Shown: one piece after another, positions 46,373 to 54,584 of the stretch
Position numbering within the stretch: position 1 is the first letter of the stretch
Layout of the letters: every line of letters starts with the position of its first letter
Source of the DNA: Psychroserpens sp. SPM9
Lineage (GTDB): Bacteria > Bacteroidota > Bacteroidia > Flavobacteriales > Flavobacteriaceae
Assembly: GCF_025153525.1 (NCBI RefSeq)
Contig: NZ_JANZNR010000003.1
Span: 434,001-498,000, forward strand
Reading direction: 5' to 3'
Length of the DNA stretch: 64,000 bases
Position numbers and translations under genes: made by a program
The notes under the pieces: generated by a model
The model's input: the letters and a program-made list of their open reading frames with translations, nothing else
What the model was told of the DNA's origin: nothing
The model's database searches: none

Positions 46373-47689
46373 TTAATCATCATCGTCATCGATGAGATCA
46401 TTAGAAGCAATAATTCTATTGATTCTTAATCTGAAATCAGGCTGCTTTAAATTCGTGGTATTGATGAATGTTTCAGAATCTGGTCCTTTTGAATACACAT
46501 TATCAAATGCTCTACTTCCATACCAGTTTTCTAAATCATCATTATTACTGAATCCATTTCTGAAGATATTTCCTTTACAGTTATTAAAATAGGTTCTCGT
46601 AAAGCTGATTTTATTTAAATTCTCACTATTGATCTTAATGTTTGCGTCAAGAATAACCGCAGGATTAAAGCCTGAAATCACACTTTTATCAATTGAGAAA
46701 GCTGTGTCGTTTCCAACATAAATGGCTTCATTGACCAATCCGATTTTAATATCATTTTTTAAATCACTAGACAGGTTTATCAAGGTTAAGTTTTCGGCTT
46801 GTACACTAGTTTGACTTTTAGTGAAATCGGCATCTTCTTTAATGTCGTAAGCCGACACATATAAACATCTTGAAATTTCAGAACCTGAAACATAAGGTGA
46901 TCTTATAGCTAATGAATTCATTAAATTACATTGGGCACCATAATTAAACTTGTAATCGTTGATGTTGGACTTGTATGAGACCATCTTATCTAAAATCACA
47001 TTGCCACCAAGAATACTGAATGAGTTACCTTCACAGTAGCTCACCATAATATTTTCTATAATCGTTTGCTGACCAACACCTGCTAGTGTCAATGCATTGA
47101 AATAACCATAATCTCTGGTTCTTTTTCCAGCGTATTCAATTCTTACATAACGCAAAATTCCCGAATAGCTTTCAGGATTGTCACCACCATAATTAATGCT
47201 TTTGGCATCAGAGGGACGTAAACCGTAATTTAAAGAAGCTTCGTTTCCATATTTGCTAGTAGGTGCGTTTCCAAGAATAAAGAGTCCGCCCCAATCACCA
47301 GGTTTCTTAACACTTCTACTCGATGTAAAAATAATGGGATCGGTATGGGTACCATCAGCTATGATTTTTGAACCATTGCTAATTGTTAGTGAGCCTTTGG
47401 TTTTAAAATCTCCAATGATAACAGTTCCTGGTTCTATGGTAATGGTTGTACTATCTGTAACAAAAACATCACCAAGTAGCAAGTAAATATCTCTTTTATA
47501 CAATTTGGTGTCTTTGGTAATATCGCCACTTAATATTTGAGTAGGCTTACCATATTCAACTTTGTTTGGTTGAAATTCGGTCCAAGGATTTAGCCAGTTA
47601 TTATAGCCTATAATTCCTTTTTCTTGCTGAGCAAACATATTGCCATACACTAGTAAAAAGAGTAGTGTAATTAAAGTAACTTTTTTCAT
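46373..47689 (-). CDS. Secreted right-handed beta-helix-like protein, first gene of the T9SS locus
   Basis: 438 residues with a signal peptide (YGNMFAQ). The central part is rich in short beta turns with a parallel beta-helix rhythm: ITIEPGTVIIGDFKTKGSLT, NGSKIIADGTHTDPIIFTSS, PGDWGGLFILGNAPT and LRYVRIEYAGKR. No T9SS sorting domain is visible; the protein ends in five aspartates (NDLIDDDDD). A surface or exported structural protein is the best guess. 90 nt separate it from the next gene. Confidence 0.78.
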   Translation of the reverse strand: MKKVTLITLLFLLVYGNMFAQQEKGIIGYNNWLNPWTEFQPNKVEYGKPTQILSGDITKDTKLYKRDIYLLLGDVFVTDSTTITIEPGTVIIGDFKTKGSLTISNGSKIIADGTHTDPIIFTSSRSVKKPGDWGGLFILGNAPTSKYGNEASLNYGLRPSDAKSINYGGDNPESYSGILRYVRIEYAGKRTRDYGYFNALTLAGVGQQTIIENIMVSYCEGNSFSILGGNVILDKMVSYKSNINDYKFNYGAQCNLMNSLAIRSPYVSGSEISRCLYVSAYDIKEDADFTKSQTSVQAENLTLINLSSDLKNDIKIGLVNEAIYVGNDTAFSIDKSVISGFNPAVILDANIKINSENLNKISFTRTYFNNCKGNIFRNGFSNNDDLENWYGSRAFDNVYSKGPDSETFINTTNLKQPDFRLRINRIIASNDLIDDDDD

Positions 47690-47819
47690 AATAGGTTAAA
47701 TTCATTTGTAAAGATTAGTTGGGCACTAAATAGATAACCAAACATAAGGACAATACTTATGAAATGCAAAAAATATCGACGAAATACACTAAAATATATA
47801 TAATACAAGAAAAATCTTA

Positions 47820-47846
47820 CAAAATTAACAATTTTAAGCAAAGCAA
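47820..47846 (-). promoter_or_regulatory. Candidate promoter of the T9SS/adhesin locus
   Basis: On the minus strand TTG (47846-47844), a 16-bp spacer and TAATTTTG (47827-47820), an exact TAnnTTTG. The expected start near 47813 would give a leader of about 124 nt before the ATG at 47689. Confidence 0.5.
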
Positions 47847-47904
47847 TGTAAGAATAATTAACTATCAGCAAATCAGATACTTAATAAAATAGTCCCAAAA
47901 GGGT

Positions 47905-47936
47905 AAAAAAAAAGCCACAACAATGACGTTGTGACT
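47905..47936 (-). terminator. Intrinsic terminator of the 48.0-kb minus-strand gene
   Basis: On the minus strand AGTCACAAC / GTTGTGGCT (9 bp, one G-U) with a 6-nt loop, followed by nine T. It lies 28 bp beyond the stop at 47964. It also separates that gene from the T9SS locus. Confidence 0.85.
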
Positions 47937-47963
47937 TGGTCAATAATTAAAAATCACTAATAA

Positions 47964-48416
47964 CTAATCCGTTTTAAAATCGTTGTATGTATGCAATGAT
48001 TTAAGTGTTTCTTCATAAAATAAGATAGCTGCGATTAAATCACGAGTATCAGAATAGGGTAATATTTTTTTCTGAAACTCAACAGTACTATCAAAATAGC
48101 CTACAGAAGCTTCGCGGTTTGCTTCTAATGCTTTTTTGTTTTCTTTGGTTGTAGGAATTCCAAGTGATTCCATGGTCACACCTGGCTTCGTAGCAAAAGC
48201 AATATTGGGTAAAATATTAACGATAACTTCTATACGTTCACTGTATAATGTTAGTAATTCACCTTTAGTTTTTTTGTTAAGCTCATCATGACTATGGTAT
48301 TTGGAGATATTTACTTTTCCACTGATAATGTTGACGGGATCCTTCTTTTTTTGAGCGAAACTGATGCTTATCATCAGAAAAAAAGTAGTGATAAATAAAG
48401 TAGATTTTGTTTTCAT
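47964..48416 (-). CDS. Exported protein of unknown function
   Basis: 150 residues from the ATG at 48416. This start gives a signal peptide (MKTKSTLFITTFFLMISISF, then AQ) and sits 24 nt after the transcription start expected from the promoter at 48447-48476; a longer in-frame start at 48476 would lie inside that promoter. The mature part is basic and helical, with repeated Lys/Glu and a central NILPNIAFATKPGVTMESLG. No family recognised. It is a single-gene unit with its own promoter and terminator. Confidence 0.75.
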   Translation of the reverse strand: MKTKSTLFITTFFLMISISFAQKKKDPVNIISGKVNISKYHSHDELNKKTKGELLTLYSERIEVIVNILPNIAFATKPGVTMESLGIPTTKENKKALEANREASVGYFDSTVEFQKKILPYSDTRDLIAAILFYEETLKSLHTYNDFKTD

Positions 48417-48446
48417 TTTTAGGGTTTTTAATAGATATGGGTTCAA

Positions 48447-48476
48447 CAAAACTATACATTTTATTAAATAAAACAA
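48447..48476 (-). promoter_or_regulatory. Bacteroidota promoter of the 48.0-kb gene
   Basis: On the minus strand TTG (48476-48474), a 19-bp spacer and TAGTTTTG (48454-48447), an exact TAnnTTTG. One of the best promoter matches in the window. Confidence 0.65.
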
Positions 48477-48565
48477 CTTTATTTTAAGTTTTTTTGAAAT
48501 CTTTTTTACGGTATGAAATGCATATTTCTTGGATAAACTGCATAAATACTAGTTAAAATGCAAAT

Positions 48566-48796
48566 TTATACGACGAAATACTCCGTCTGTTTTTTAGGGT
48601 GATAACCCACTTTTAAGCCTTGAAATTTTAAAAATTCAATCTTAAATCTGAATATATTCACCAGTGTTTTTTGCATAGAAGCTATCAAAGATTTGCTCCT
48701 GAGGTTTAACGCATTCATTCTAGACATACATTTAAAAGGAATCATTTCATCGATAGAATTGACGTCTTTAAACGTTTTATCGTAAAATTTGAGCAT
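48566..48796 (-). CDS. Doubtful small ORF in the 48.4-48.85 kb spacer
   Basis: 76 codons, basic and hydrophobic (MLKFYDKTFKDVNSIDEMIP ... YHPKKQTEYFVV). No signal peptide, family or neighbour logic. The region 48417-48852 holds only this ORF and the promoter for the gene at 47964. It may be a real small protein, a decayed gene fragment, or chance. I cannot decide from sequence alone. Confidence 0.3.
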   Translation of the reverse strand: MLKFYDKTFKDVNSIDEMIPFKCMSRMNALNLRSKSLIASMQKTLVNIFRFKIEFLKFQGLKVGYHPKKQTEYFVV

Positions 48797-48852
48797 TCAT
48801 ATGATTTTTAAGGGTTTAAGATAAAAAACTTGCAATTTTGATTCAATCTTAA

Positions 48853-49473
48853 ATGCTTAACCTCATGAAATCTTTAACTGCCTTTATTTGTATCGCTTGT
48901 TTTATTGGGACTCATTTTCAAATAAGTGCTCAAGAATCTACTACAGATGCTTCAGAACGTCACCCAATTTATGAGTATTCTGAAACTCATTTAAATAATA
49001 CAGACACCATTCCTGGCTTTGATTCTAAACCTAATAAACTTAAAGTGTCTGGGACTATTTATGAAAGCGATGGTGTTACGCCAGCTAAAGATGTGATTTT
49101 GTTTATTGAGCAAGCCGATGAATTTGGCGATTTCGATTTAAGAGAAGTTAATGATCAGCGTTATGTTGAGAATAGAGGATGGATTAAAACGGACGCTGAT
49201 GGGCAATATACTTTTTACACTTATGTTCCTGGAAATGACAGACGTTATAGACAACTTCAACAATTGTTTCCGGTGATTAAAGAGGCTTCAAAGCCAGAAT
49301 ATGAAATTGCTAGTTTTTTATTTGAAGACGATCCGTTACTTACAAAACGTTGCCGCAGACAAATTGCTAAGGCAAATCAACTCGATAGAATTTTAAAACC
49401 TAAAACGGTTGATGGTGTATTAGTTGTCCAAAAAGATATTGTATTGTCTTCAGGTGCTGAGGCGTCAAAATAA
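48853..49473 (+). CDS. Exported intradiol-dioxygenase-fold protein lacking the usual iron ligands
   Basis: 206 residues (a second ATG at 48865 gives MKSLTAFICIACF and may be the true start). A signal peptide is followed by the intradiol dioxygenase sandwich: LKVSGTIYESDGVTPAKDVI, RGWIKTDADGQYTFYTYVPG, SFLFEDDPLLTKRCRRQI and a VLVVQKDIVL end. Active relatives carry Tyr, Tyr and a HxH pair near the AHIH site after the YTFYT strand. Here that place reads RRYRQLQQLF, with no histidine, and the first Tyr position (QADEFGDF) also looks lost. It is probably non-catalytic, or binds something else. Confidence 0.82.
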   Translation: MLNLMKSLTAFICIACFIGTHFQISAQESTTDASERHPIYEYSETHLNNTDTIPGFDSKPNKLKVSGTIYESDGVTPAKDVILFIEQADEFGDFDLREVNDQRYVENRGWIKTDADGQYTFYTYVPGNDRRYRQLQQLFPVIKEASKPEYEIASFLFEDDPLLTKRCRRQIAKANQLDRILKPKTVDGVLVVQKDIVLSSGAEASK

Positions 49474-49477
49474 TCTC

Positions 49478-50401
49478 TTATTTTTCAATCACTAATTTCT
49501 GACCAATTCGCAGTACAGATGAGCGCGTAATCGTATTTGTTTTGCACAAGGAAGCAATAGATACATTATTCCGCTTAGAAATTCTAGATAAAGTATCTCC
49601 AGGTTTAACCACGTATATTGATTGTTGCTTGATTAAACTCGCTATAGCTTCTTCTTCAGATAATAAAGGTTCAATTTTACTCTGGCGTTTTGAATTATGT
49701 ACAATTGGTCGTGTCCATCTTCTGGTTACCCAAAGCTCATTAGATCTGATAGTATTACTATCGTTAAACTCAAAAAGGTATTCAGGGTTGATGGCAACAC
49801 CTTTATAATTAACAACTAAGTGTAAATGACTTCCTCTGGCATTTCCAGAAACACCACCTTTTCCTAAATACTGACCTCGAACAATACTGTCATTTTCTTT
49901 GACACCATATTCCGATAAGTGTGCATAAACGGTTTCTAAACCATTATAATGTCTGACCACAACAGTTTTTCCGTGGCCTCTACTGTAGCGCGACATACGA
50001 ACAATACCATCAAACATAGCAAACAGACTATCGCCAGTTACTAAGTCAATATCAATACCTTTATGAGGGCGACCTCTTCGCCAACCATAACGCGAGGTGA
50101 CGACTTTTGATTTACCTATAGGAGAGTAGTAGGTGGTATCTTTAAATTTAAGTTGCAACGGGAATTCTAAGTCAACATCTTTATACGGATTATAAACAGT
50201 ATGATCCCAGTATTCAGATTTTATATCTTTAGGTTTTACGGTAAGCGTATCTTGGTTTGTAATTGTTTCCGCTTTTAGAGAATCGGGAGTGATGATTTGA
50301 AAGTTAAACTCAGAAAGATCGGTGAGTTTTAACTTTGGTTCTTTTTGAGCATGAACACTTAAAGTAAGTACAAGTAGTAAACAGGAAAATAAAAATCTCA
50401 T
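49478..50401 (-). CDS. M23 peptidase with C-terminal LysM domain
   Basis: 307 residues. A signal peptide (TLSVHAQ) is followed by a linker and an M23 LytM domain at ~105-210: SRYGWRRGRPHKGIDIDL with the zinc His and Asp, and SGNARGSHLHLVVN with the HxH. Residues ~260-305 are one LysM repeat (YVVKPGDTLSRISKRNNVSI). Such enzymes cleave peptidoglycan cross-links and bind glycan through LysM. Both zinc motifs look intact, so it may be active. Convergent with the dioxygenase-like gene (4 nt apart). Confidence 0.93.
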   Translation of the reverse strand: MRFLFSCLLLVLTLSVHAQKEPKLKLTDLSEFNFQIITPDSLKAETITNQDTLTVKPKDIKSEYWDHTVYNPYKDVDLEFPLQLKFKDTTYYSPIGKSKVVTSRYGWRRGRPHKGIDIDLVTGDSLFAMFDGIVRMSRYSRGHGKTVVVRHYNGLETVYAHLSEYGVKENDSIVRGQYLGKGGVSGNARGSHLHLVVNYKGVAINPEYLFEFNDSNTIRSNELWVTRRWTRPIVHNSKRQSKIEPLLSEEEAIASLIKQQSIYVVKPGDTLSRISKRNNVSIASLCKTNTITRSSVLRIGQKLVIEK

Positions 50402-50618
50402 AGATTACAAAAACAGCTAATTTTTTTGATGGACGAATTTAAAAAATAAAACTATTAAAAAATGTTAATTTGTTGTTAGAGTTGCTTTTTCGCTTGTTAA
50501 TTACTGATTATCAATAGGTTTTATTGAATTTTATACTGAATTTTAAGTCGGTCATAGGCTCAAAGTTTGCTATAAACTAGAAATAAGTTCTACGAATTTT
50601 AATTACCTTTAAGCACCT

Positions 50619-51224
50619 ATGATGTTACCAAATTTTAAAAAACACCTAATTGAGAAAGGCGGATTATCTGAAGAAGAATTTACTCAGATTGAGCCTTTCA
50701 TCACAACCAAAAACGTAGATAAAGGAGAATTTATCTTAAAGCAAGGTGATGTCTGTTCACATTTCTTTTTTGTAGAGCAAGGTCTGTTGCGTTTTTATGC
50801 CCTTAATGAAGACGGCAAAGAAAATATCTTACAGTTTGCTACTGAAAACTGGATTGTAAGCGATAGAGGCAGTGTGTATTTTAAAGCACCTTCGACCTAT
50901 TATATTGATGCTTTTGAAGCAACGACCGTTGTGATGATCGATGAAACTTTTATCGACCAGGTTTCAGAACTCAATCCGAATTTTAGAAAACAAAATGAAC
51001 GCTTACTACAAAATCACATTCGTCAATTATACAAACGAATCAGCCAATTATTAGGAGTTTCAGCTAAAACACGGTATTTAGATTTTGTGGCGATGTATCC
51101 AGACATCATGTTGCGTGTTCCGCAATGGATGATTGCTTCGTATTTGGGAATTACTCCAGAGAGTTTAAGTCGTGTGCGTAAGGCTTTAGCTGAAGAAAAT
51201 TTCAATCCGTATAAAACTTCCTAA
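50619..51224 (+). CDS. Crp/Fnr-family transcriptional regulator
   Basis: 201 residues. An N-terminal cNMP-binding-like beta roll (~25-115: KGEFILKQGDVCSHFFFVEQ, LRFYALNEDGKENILQFATE) lacks the full cAMP phosphate-binding signature. A C-terminal winged helix (~140-195) has recognition helix ITPESLSRVRKAL. No Fnr-type N-terminal Cys cluster. It precedes the pirin-GNAT-pirin run and may control it; that is inference from position. An alternative start two codons over (ATGATG) is equally possible. Confidence 0.9.
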   Translation: MMLPNFKKHLIEKGGLSEEEFTQIEPFITTKNVDKGEFILKQGDVCSHFFFVEQGLLRFYALNEDGKENILQFATENWIVSDRGSVYFKAPSTYYIDAFEATTVVMIDETFIDQVSELNPNFRKQNERLLQNHIRQLYKRISQLLGVSAKTRYLDFVAMYPDIMLRVPQWMIASYLGITPESLSRVRKALAEENFNPYKTS

Positions 51225-51293
51225 CACTGCTTTTATACATCTTACCATAGGTCAATGCACAGCGTTTTAAGTTAGTGTAATTTTACAGTACTT

Positions 51294-51303
51294 AAAGAAA
51301 GGA
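51294..51303 (+). promoter_or_regulatory. Strong purine-rich RBS AAAGAAAGGA before the 51312 gene
   Basis: Good Shine-Dalgarno-like site 8 nt before ATG. The same ten bases occur at 51672-51681 before the first pirin gene. Such sites are rare in this genome type, so the pair stands out. Confidence 0.55.
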
Positions 51304-51311
51304 AGATTATT

Positions 51312-51662
51312 ATGAGACATTTAGAAGTATTAGTGTTTACAAAAAACACAACAACACCAAACATTTTAAATTGGAACGTTTCTACAGTAACTGATGTCGA
51401 AACAGCTATTGAAAAATTACAACAACGACCTTATAAAGTTGTTGCGATTTCTGAAGCAATGTCTAATTCGGATAAAATGAAGTTAAACCGATTAATTTCA
51501 ATAATATCAGATACCATGATTGTGGTTAACTATAATGAAGGTACCGATTTAGCTCAAAAAGTCAAAACAGCTTATTGGTCAAAAAATAAGCCAGGTGCTG
51601 CCAGACAGTATTTAGATAATGCATTTGAAATACAATTAGCGAATAGCATCTATTTAAATTAA
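51312..51662 (+). CDS. Small protein of unknown function upstream of pirin
   Basis: 116 residues, soluble. It reads like a small Rossmann-like or receiver-like alpha/beta unit: HLEVLVFTKNT, PYKVVAISEAMSNSDKMKLN, SDTMIVVNYN. No phosphorylation Asp set is clear and I do not recognise a family. It starts 87 nt after the Crp/Fnr gene and ends 26 nt before pirin, and shares the RBS sequence AAAGAAAGGA with pirin. Confidence 0.75.
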   Translation: MRHLEVLVFTKNTTTPNILNWNVSTVTDVETAIEKLQQRPYKVVAISEAMSNSDKMKLNRLISIISDTMIVVNYNEGTDLAQKVKTAYWSKNKPGAARQYLDNAFEIQLANSIYLN

Positions 51663-51671
51663 TTAATAGTA

Positions 51672-51681
51672 AAAGAAAGGA
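51672..51681 (+). promoter_or_regulatory. Strong purine-rich RBS AAAGAAAGGA before the first pirin gene
   Basis: Identical to 51294-51303; 7 nt before the ATG at 51689. Confidence 0.55.
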
Positions 51682-51688
51682 TAAGATA

Positions 51689-52561
51689 ATGAAAACAAGA
51701 CGTATAGAAAAAGTAACCCAACCTGGAACACCACATTTTGTGGGTGACGGATTTAGAGTGCATAACTTTATTCCAGGCACATCGACGATGAAACGTATGG
51801 ATCCGTTTATCATGTTAGATTATAATTCAAAGTATCATTTTCCGGCAACAGACCGACCAAAAGGTGTAGGTGTTCATCCTCATCGCGGATTTGAAACCGT
51901 AACGATTGCCTACAAAGGTCGTGTTGAACATGGCGACAGCGCTGGCGGTGGAGGTATTATTGGTGAAGGCGATGTACAATGGATGACCGCTGCTTCAGGC
52001 GTGTTACATAAAGAGTTTCATGAAACTGAATGGAGCAAAACGGGTGGCGAATTTCAAATGGTACAATTGTGGGTGAACCTTCCTGCAAAGGATAAAATGA
52101 GTCCGCCTAAATACCAAGCCATCGCCAATGCAGATATTACAAAAGTGGCATTGCCAAATGGTGATGGTGAAGTTGAAGTAATTGCCGGTTCATACAAAGA
52201 CACCAAAGGTGCCGCTTCGACATTTTCACCTATAAATATGTATAATGTTAAGCTGAAAAAAGACGCAAAAACGGAACTTACGTTTCCGAAGCATTATACC
52301 ACAGCATTATTGATGGTTGAAGGTGATGCGACCATTAATGGAGAAACCTCTGTGCCTCAAGATCACTTTGCAATGTTTAGCAATGATGCAGAAACGTTTA
52401 CTGTTGAAGCTTTAAATGACACAGTAATCTTGGTTTTAAGCGGTGAGCCTTTAAATGAGCCTATTGCAGCACATGGTCCATTTGTAATGAATACTCAAGA
52501 AGAATTGATTGAAGCATTCCAAGATTTCAATACCGGAAAATTCGGGTATTTAGAAGACTAA
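51689..52561 (+). CDS. Pirin family protein (first of two)
   Basis: 290 residues, bicupin. The metal site is visible: HPHRGFETVTIAYKG (two His) and SGVLHKEFHE (His and Glu), so all four pirin ligands are present. Pirins are iron-binding; some oxidise quercetin, others act as redox-sensitive regulators. The C-terminal cupin (IAGSYKDTKGAASTFSPINM onward) is intact. Cytoplasmic. A terminator follows at 52573-52604. Confidence 0.94.
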   Translation: MKTRRIEKVTQPGTPHFVGDGFRVHNFIPGTSTMKRMDPFIMLDYNSKYHFPATDRPKGVGVHPHRGFETVTIAYKGRVEHGDSAGGGGIIGEGDVQWMTAASGVLHKEFHETEWSKTGGEFQMVQLWVNLPAKDKMSPPKYQAIANADITKVALPNGDGEVEVIAGSYKDTKGAASTFSPINMYNVKLKKDAKTELTFPKHYTTALLMVEGDATINGETSVPQDHFAMFSNDAETFTVEALNDTVILVLSGEPLNEPIAAHGPFVMNTQEELIEAFQDFNTGKFGYLED

Positions 52562-52572
52562 TATAACACCTT

Positions 52573-52604
52573 AAAAGCGGTCCATTTCTGAACCGCTTTT
52601 TTTT
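52573..52604 (+). terminator. Intrinsic terminator after the first pirin gene
   Basis: AAAAGCGGT / ACCGCTTTT (9 bp) with a 10-nt loop, then a T run to 52604. The following GNAT gene begins at 52618, so read-through or a very close promoter is needed for it. Confidence 0.85.
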
Positions 52605-52617
52605 ATATCTTTAAAAG

Positions 52618-52935
52618 ATGAGAACGAATTACATAAACGTCCCATTAAAAAAGAATGAAGAGAAAAAGCGCTTCGAAATAGAGGTGGATGGCAGTTTTGC
52701 TTTTATTATTTATAAAGAAAAACCTAGTCAGATTGCCTTAATCCATACCGAAACCGATGCCGCTTTGGCAGGAAAAGGTGCCGCCAGTGCTGTTGTTGAA
52801 AAGACATTACAGTATATTGAAGACCACAATAAGCTTTTATTGCCGTTGTGCCCATATGTATTTGCTTATATTAAAAAACATCCTGAATGGAAACGCATAG
52901 TCGATACACATTTTAAAGGATACGATAAATTATAA
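52618..52935 (+). CDS. Small GNAT-family N-acetyltransferase (YjdJ/NATD1-like)
   Basis: 105 residues. The short GNAT type: FEIEVDGSFAFIIYKEKPSQ, LIHTETDAALAGKGAASAVV (acetyl-CoA binding loop with GKGAA) and LPLCPYVFAYIKKHPEW with the conserved CPY...YIKKHPE. Acyl acceptor unknown. It lies 4 nt before the second pirin gene, so both share a message. Confidence 0.93.
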   Translation: MRTNYINVPLKKNEEKKRFEIEVDGSFAFIIYKEKPSQIALIHTETDAALAGKGAASAVVEKTLQYIEDHNKLLLPLCPYVFAYIKKHPEWKRIVDTHFKGYDKL

Positions 52936-52939
52936 GAAG

Positions 52940-53827
52940 ATGTCTAATACCAAATTAATTATTGAAGAACGTGCCGCAAATATTGGCAATTTTATGGTGG
53001 GTCGCTTATTGCCGTTTCGGCAGAAACGAATGGTTGGTCCTTTTATTTTTATTGATCATATGGGACCTGTTTGTTTGAGTGATGACGAAAATATGGATAT
53101 TGCCATGCATCCGCATATTGGTTTATCGACCTTGACTTTTTTATTTGAAGGCGCTGTGATGCATCGGGACAGTTTAGGAACCGAAGTCGAAATTACGCCA
53201 GGCGCTGTTAATTGGATGACTGCAGGTAAAGGGGTTGTACATACCGAACGTACACCTGAGCGTTTACGACATTCTAAAAAAATGATGCATGGCTTACAAA
53301 TCTGGGTTGCTTTACCAAAATCTGAAGAGCAATGTGAACCGTCGTTTGCTCATATTCCGGCAGAAGCTATTCCAACCTGGGAAGACAATGATGTTCAGTT
53401 TAAACTTATCGCTGGTTCGGCCTTTAGAAAGCAGTCTCCGGTTCCTGTTTATAGTCCGCTGTATTTTATAGAACTCAAATCCGAAGTGACAAAAACAGTG
53501 TCTATTGGAGCGCATTTATTTGGAGAAAGCGCGTTGTATATTTTAGAAGGTAGTATTAAAAGTGACGGACATACCTATGGACCCAAACAGTTATTAGTTG
53601 CTAAAGATGCGACCCTATGTTCGTTTGAGATTCAGGCGAATACTATCATTTATATATTTGGAGGCGAAGCATTTCCTGAAGAACGTTTTATAGAATGGAA
53701 TTTTGTAGCATCAGATAAGGCCTTAATTGAACAAGCAAAAAATGACTGGGCAGAGGATAAGTTTCCGAAAGTTCCAAATGAAACGGTTCGAATTCCGTTG
53801 CCACCACCAAGACGATTTGGTGGATAA
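52940..53827 (+). CDS. Pirin family protein (second of two)
   Basis: 295 residues, bicupin. The metal site is AMHPHIGLSTLTFLFEG (two His) with KGVVHTERTPE (His and Glu), complete. The sequence differs clearly from the first pirin (N-terminus NIGNFMVGRLLPFRQKRMVG; end IPLPPPRRFGG), so it belongs to another pirin subgroup rather than a recent duplicate. It is translated together with the GNAT gene. Redox role inferred from the family. Confidence 0.94.
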   Translation: MSNTKLIIEERAANIGNFMVGRLLPFRQKRMVGPFIFIDHMGPVCLSDDENMDIAMHPHIGLSTLTFLFEGAVMHRDSLGTEVEITPGAVNWMTAGKGVVHTERTPERLRHSKKMMHGLQIWVALPKSEEQCEPSFAHIPAEAIPTWEDNDVQFKLIAGSAFRKQSPVPVYSPLYFIELKSEVTKTVSIGAHLFGESALYILEGSIKSDGHTYGPKQLLVAKDATLCSFEIQANTIIYIFGGEAFPEERFIEWNFVASDKALIEQAKNDWAEDKFPKVPNETVRIPLPPPRRFGG

Positions 53828-53856
53828 CATGCAGTACTAATCAGTAATAATCAAAA

Positions 53857-54456
53857 ATGAAAACAGGACGATTAGAAGCTTTTAGTGATGGTGTCTTAGC
53901 CATTGTCATCACCATCATGGTACTTGAAATGAAAGCACCAGAAGACACTACATTTAATGGGTTGCTAACAGTAGCACCTGTATTTATAAGCTATTTGATT
54001 AGTTTTATTTATTTAGGAATTTACTGGAATAATCATCACCATTTAATGCAGGTAACCAAAAAAGTAAATGGAAAAATTCTTTGGGCTAATTTACACTTGC
54101 TGTTCTGGTTGTCGTTAATTCCGTTTATCACAAGTTGGGTAGGAGAGCATGGTCATTATTATGAAGCATTGCCTGTGGCGACCTATGGTTTTGTGTTGTT
54201 GATGTGTGCAATCGCCTATTTTATCTTAGAAAGTGTTTTAAAGAAACATCATGATGACAACTATGCCCTTAAGAAATTAACGACATCCAAAGTTAAAGAT
54301 TACCTGTCTTTAGGATTGTATTTAATAGCCTTACCATTAGCCTATGTGAATACTTGGTGTTCTGTGGTATGCTATGTCCTCGTAGCAATAATATGGATCA
54401 TGCCAGAAAAGAAACTAGAGGAGTTGATGGATGATAATGAAACAAATAATAGTTAA
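53857..54456 (+). CDS. TMEM175-family potassium channel-like protein (DUF1211)
   Basis: 199 residues with about five to six transmembrane helices. The signature FSDGVLAIVITIMVLEM near residues 8-24 is the conserved FSD motif that lines the pore of bacterial TMEM175 potassium channels. Others: YLGIYWNNHHHLMQVTKKV, LFWLSLIPFITSWVG. The C-terminus is acidic. Bacterial members are weakly selective K+ channels; selectivity cannot be read here. It follows the second pirin by 29 nt. Confidence 0.92.
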   Translation: MKTGRLEAFSDGVLAIVITIMVLEMKAPEDTTFNGLLTVAPVFISYLISFIYLGIYWNNHHHLMQVTKKVNGKILWANLHLLFWLSLIPFITSWVGEHGHYYEALPVATYGFVLLMCAIAYFILESVLKKHHDDNYALKKLTTSKVKDYLSLGLYLIALPLAYVNTWCSVVCYVLVAIIWIMPEKKLEELMDDNETNNS

Positions 54457-54536
54457 AACTTATCGGGCCTATTTAGGTTTCTCCATTAATATGAAGCAAC
54501 AATCGAAGCATAAAAACACAATACTATGTTAAAATG

Positions 54537-54567
54537 TTTGTCATTACTAAACGATTGGTTAGTTTTG
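54537..54567 (+). promoter_or_regulatory. Promoter of the TetR-family gene
   Basis: TTTG (54537-54540), a 19-bp spacer and TAGTTTTG (54560-54567), an exact Bacteroidota TTTG / TAnnTTTG promoter. The operator 54546-54563 lies in the spacer and overlaps the -7 element. The transcript should start near 54574, with a leader of about 11 nt. Confidence 0.7.
54546..54563. promoter_or_regulatory. TetR operator copy 1
   Basis: Imperfect palindrome ACTAAACGATTGGTTAGT (14 of 18 positions symmetric). It shares the core ACTAAACGATTG with copy 2 at 55166-55185 and ends 21 bp before the TetR ATG, blocking the promoter: typical autorepression. Confidence 0.7.
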
Positions 54568-54584
54568 TCCTGTAGTATTCTATA

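Noticed and set aside
50604-50611. TACCTTTA as a -7 element giving a leaderless crp/fnr transcript
   Set aside because: One mismatch, no -33 box, and only 8 bp from the ATG; not strong enough to claim.
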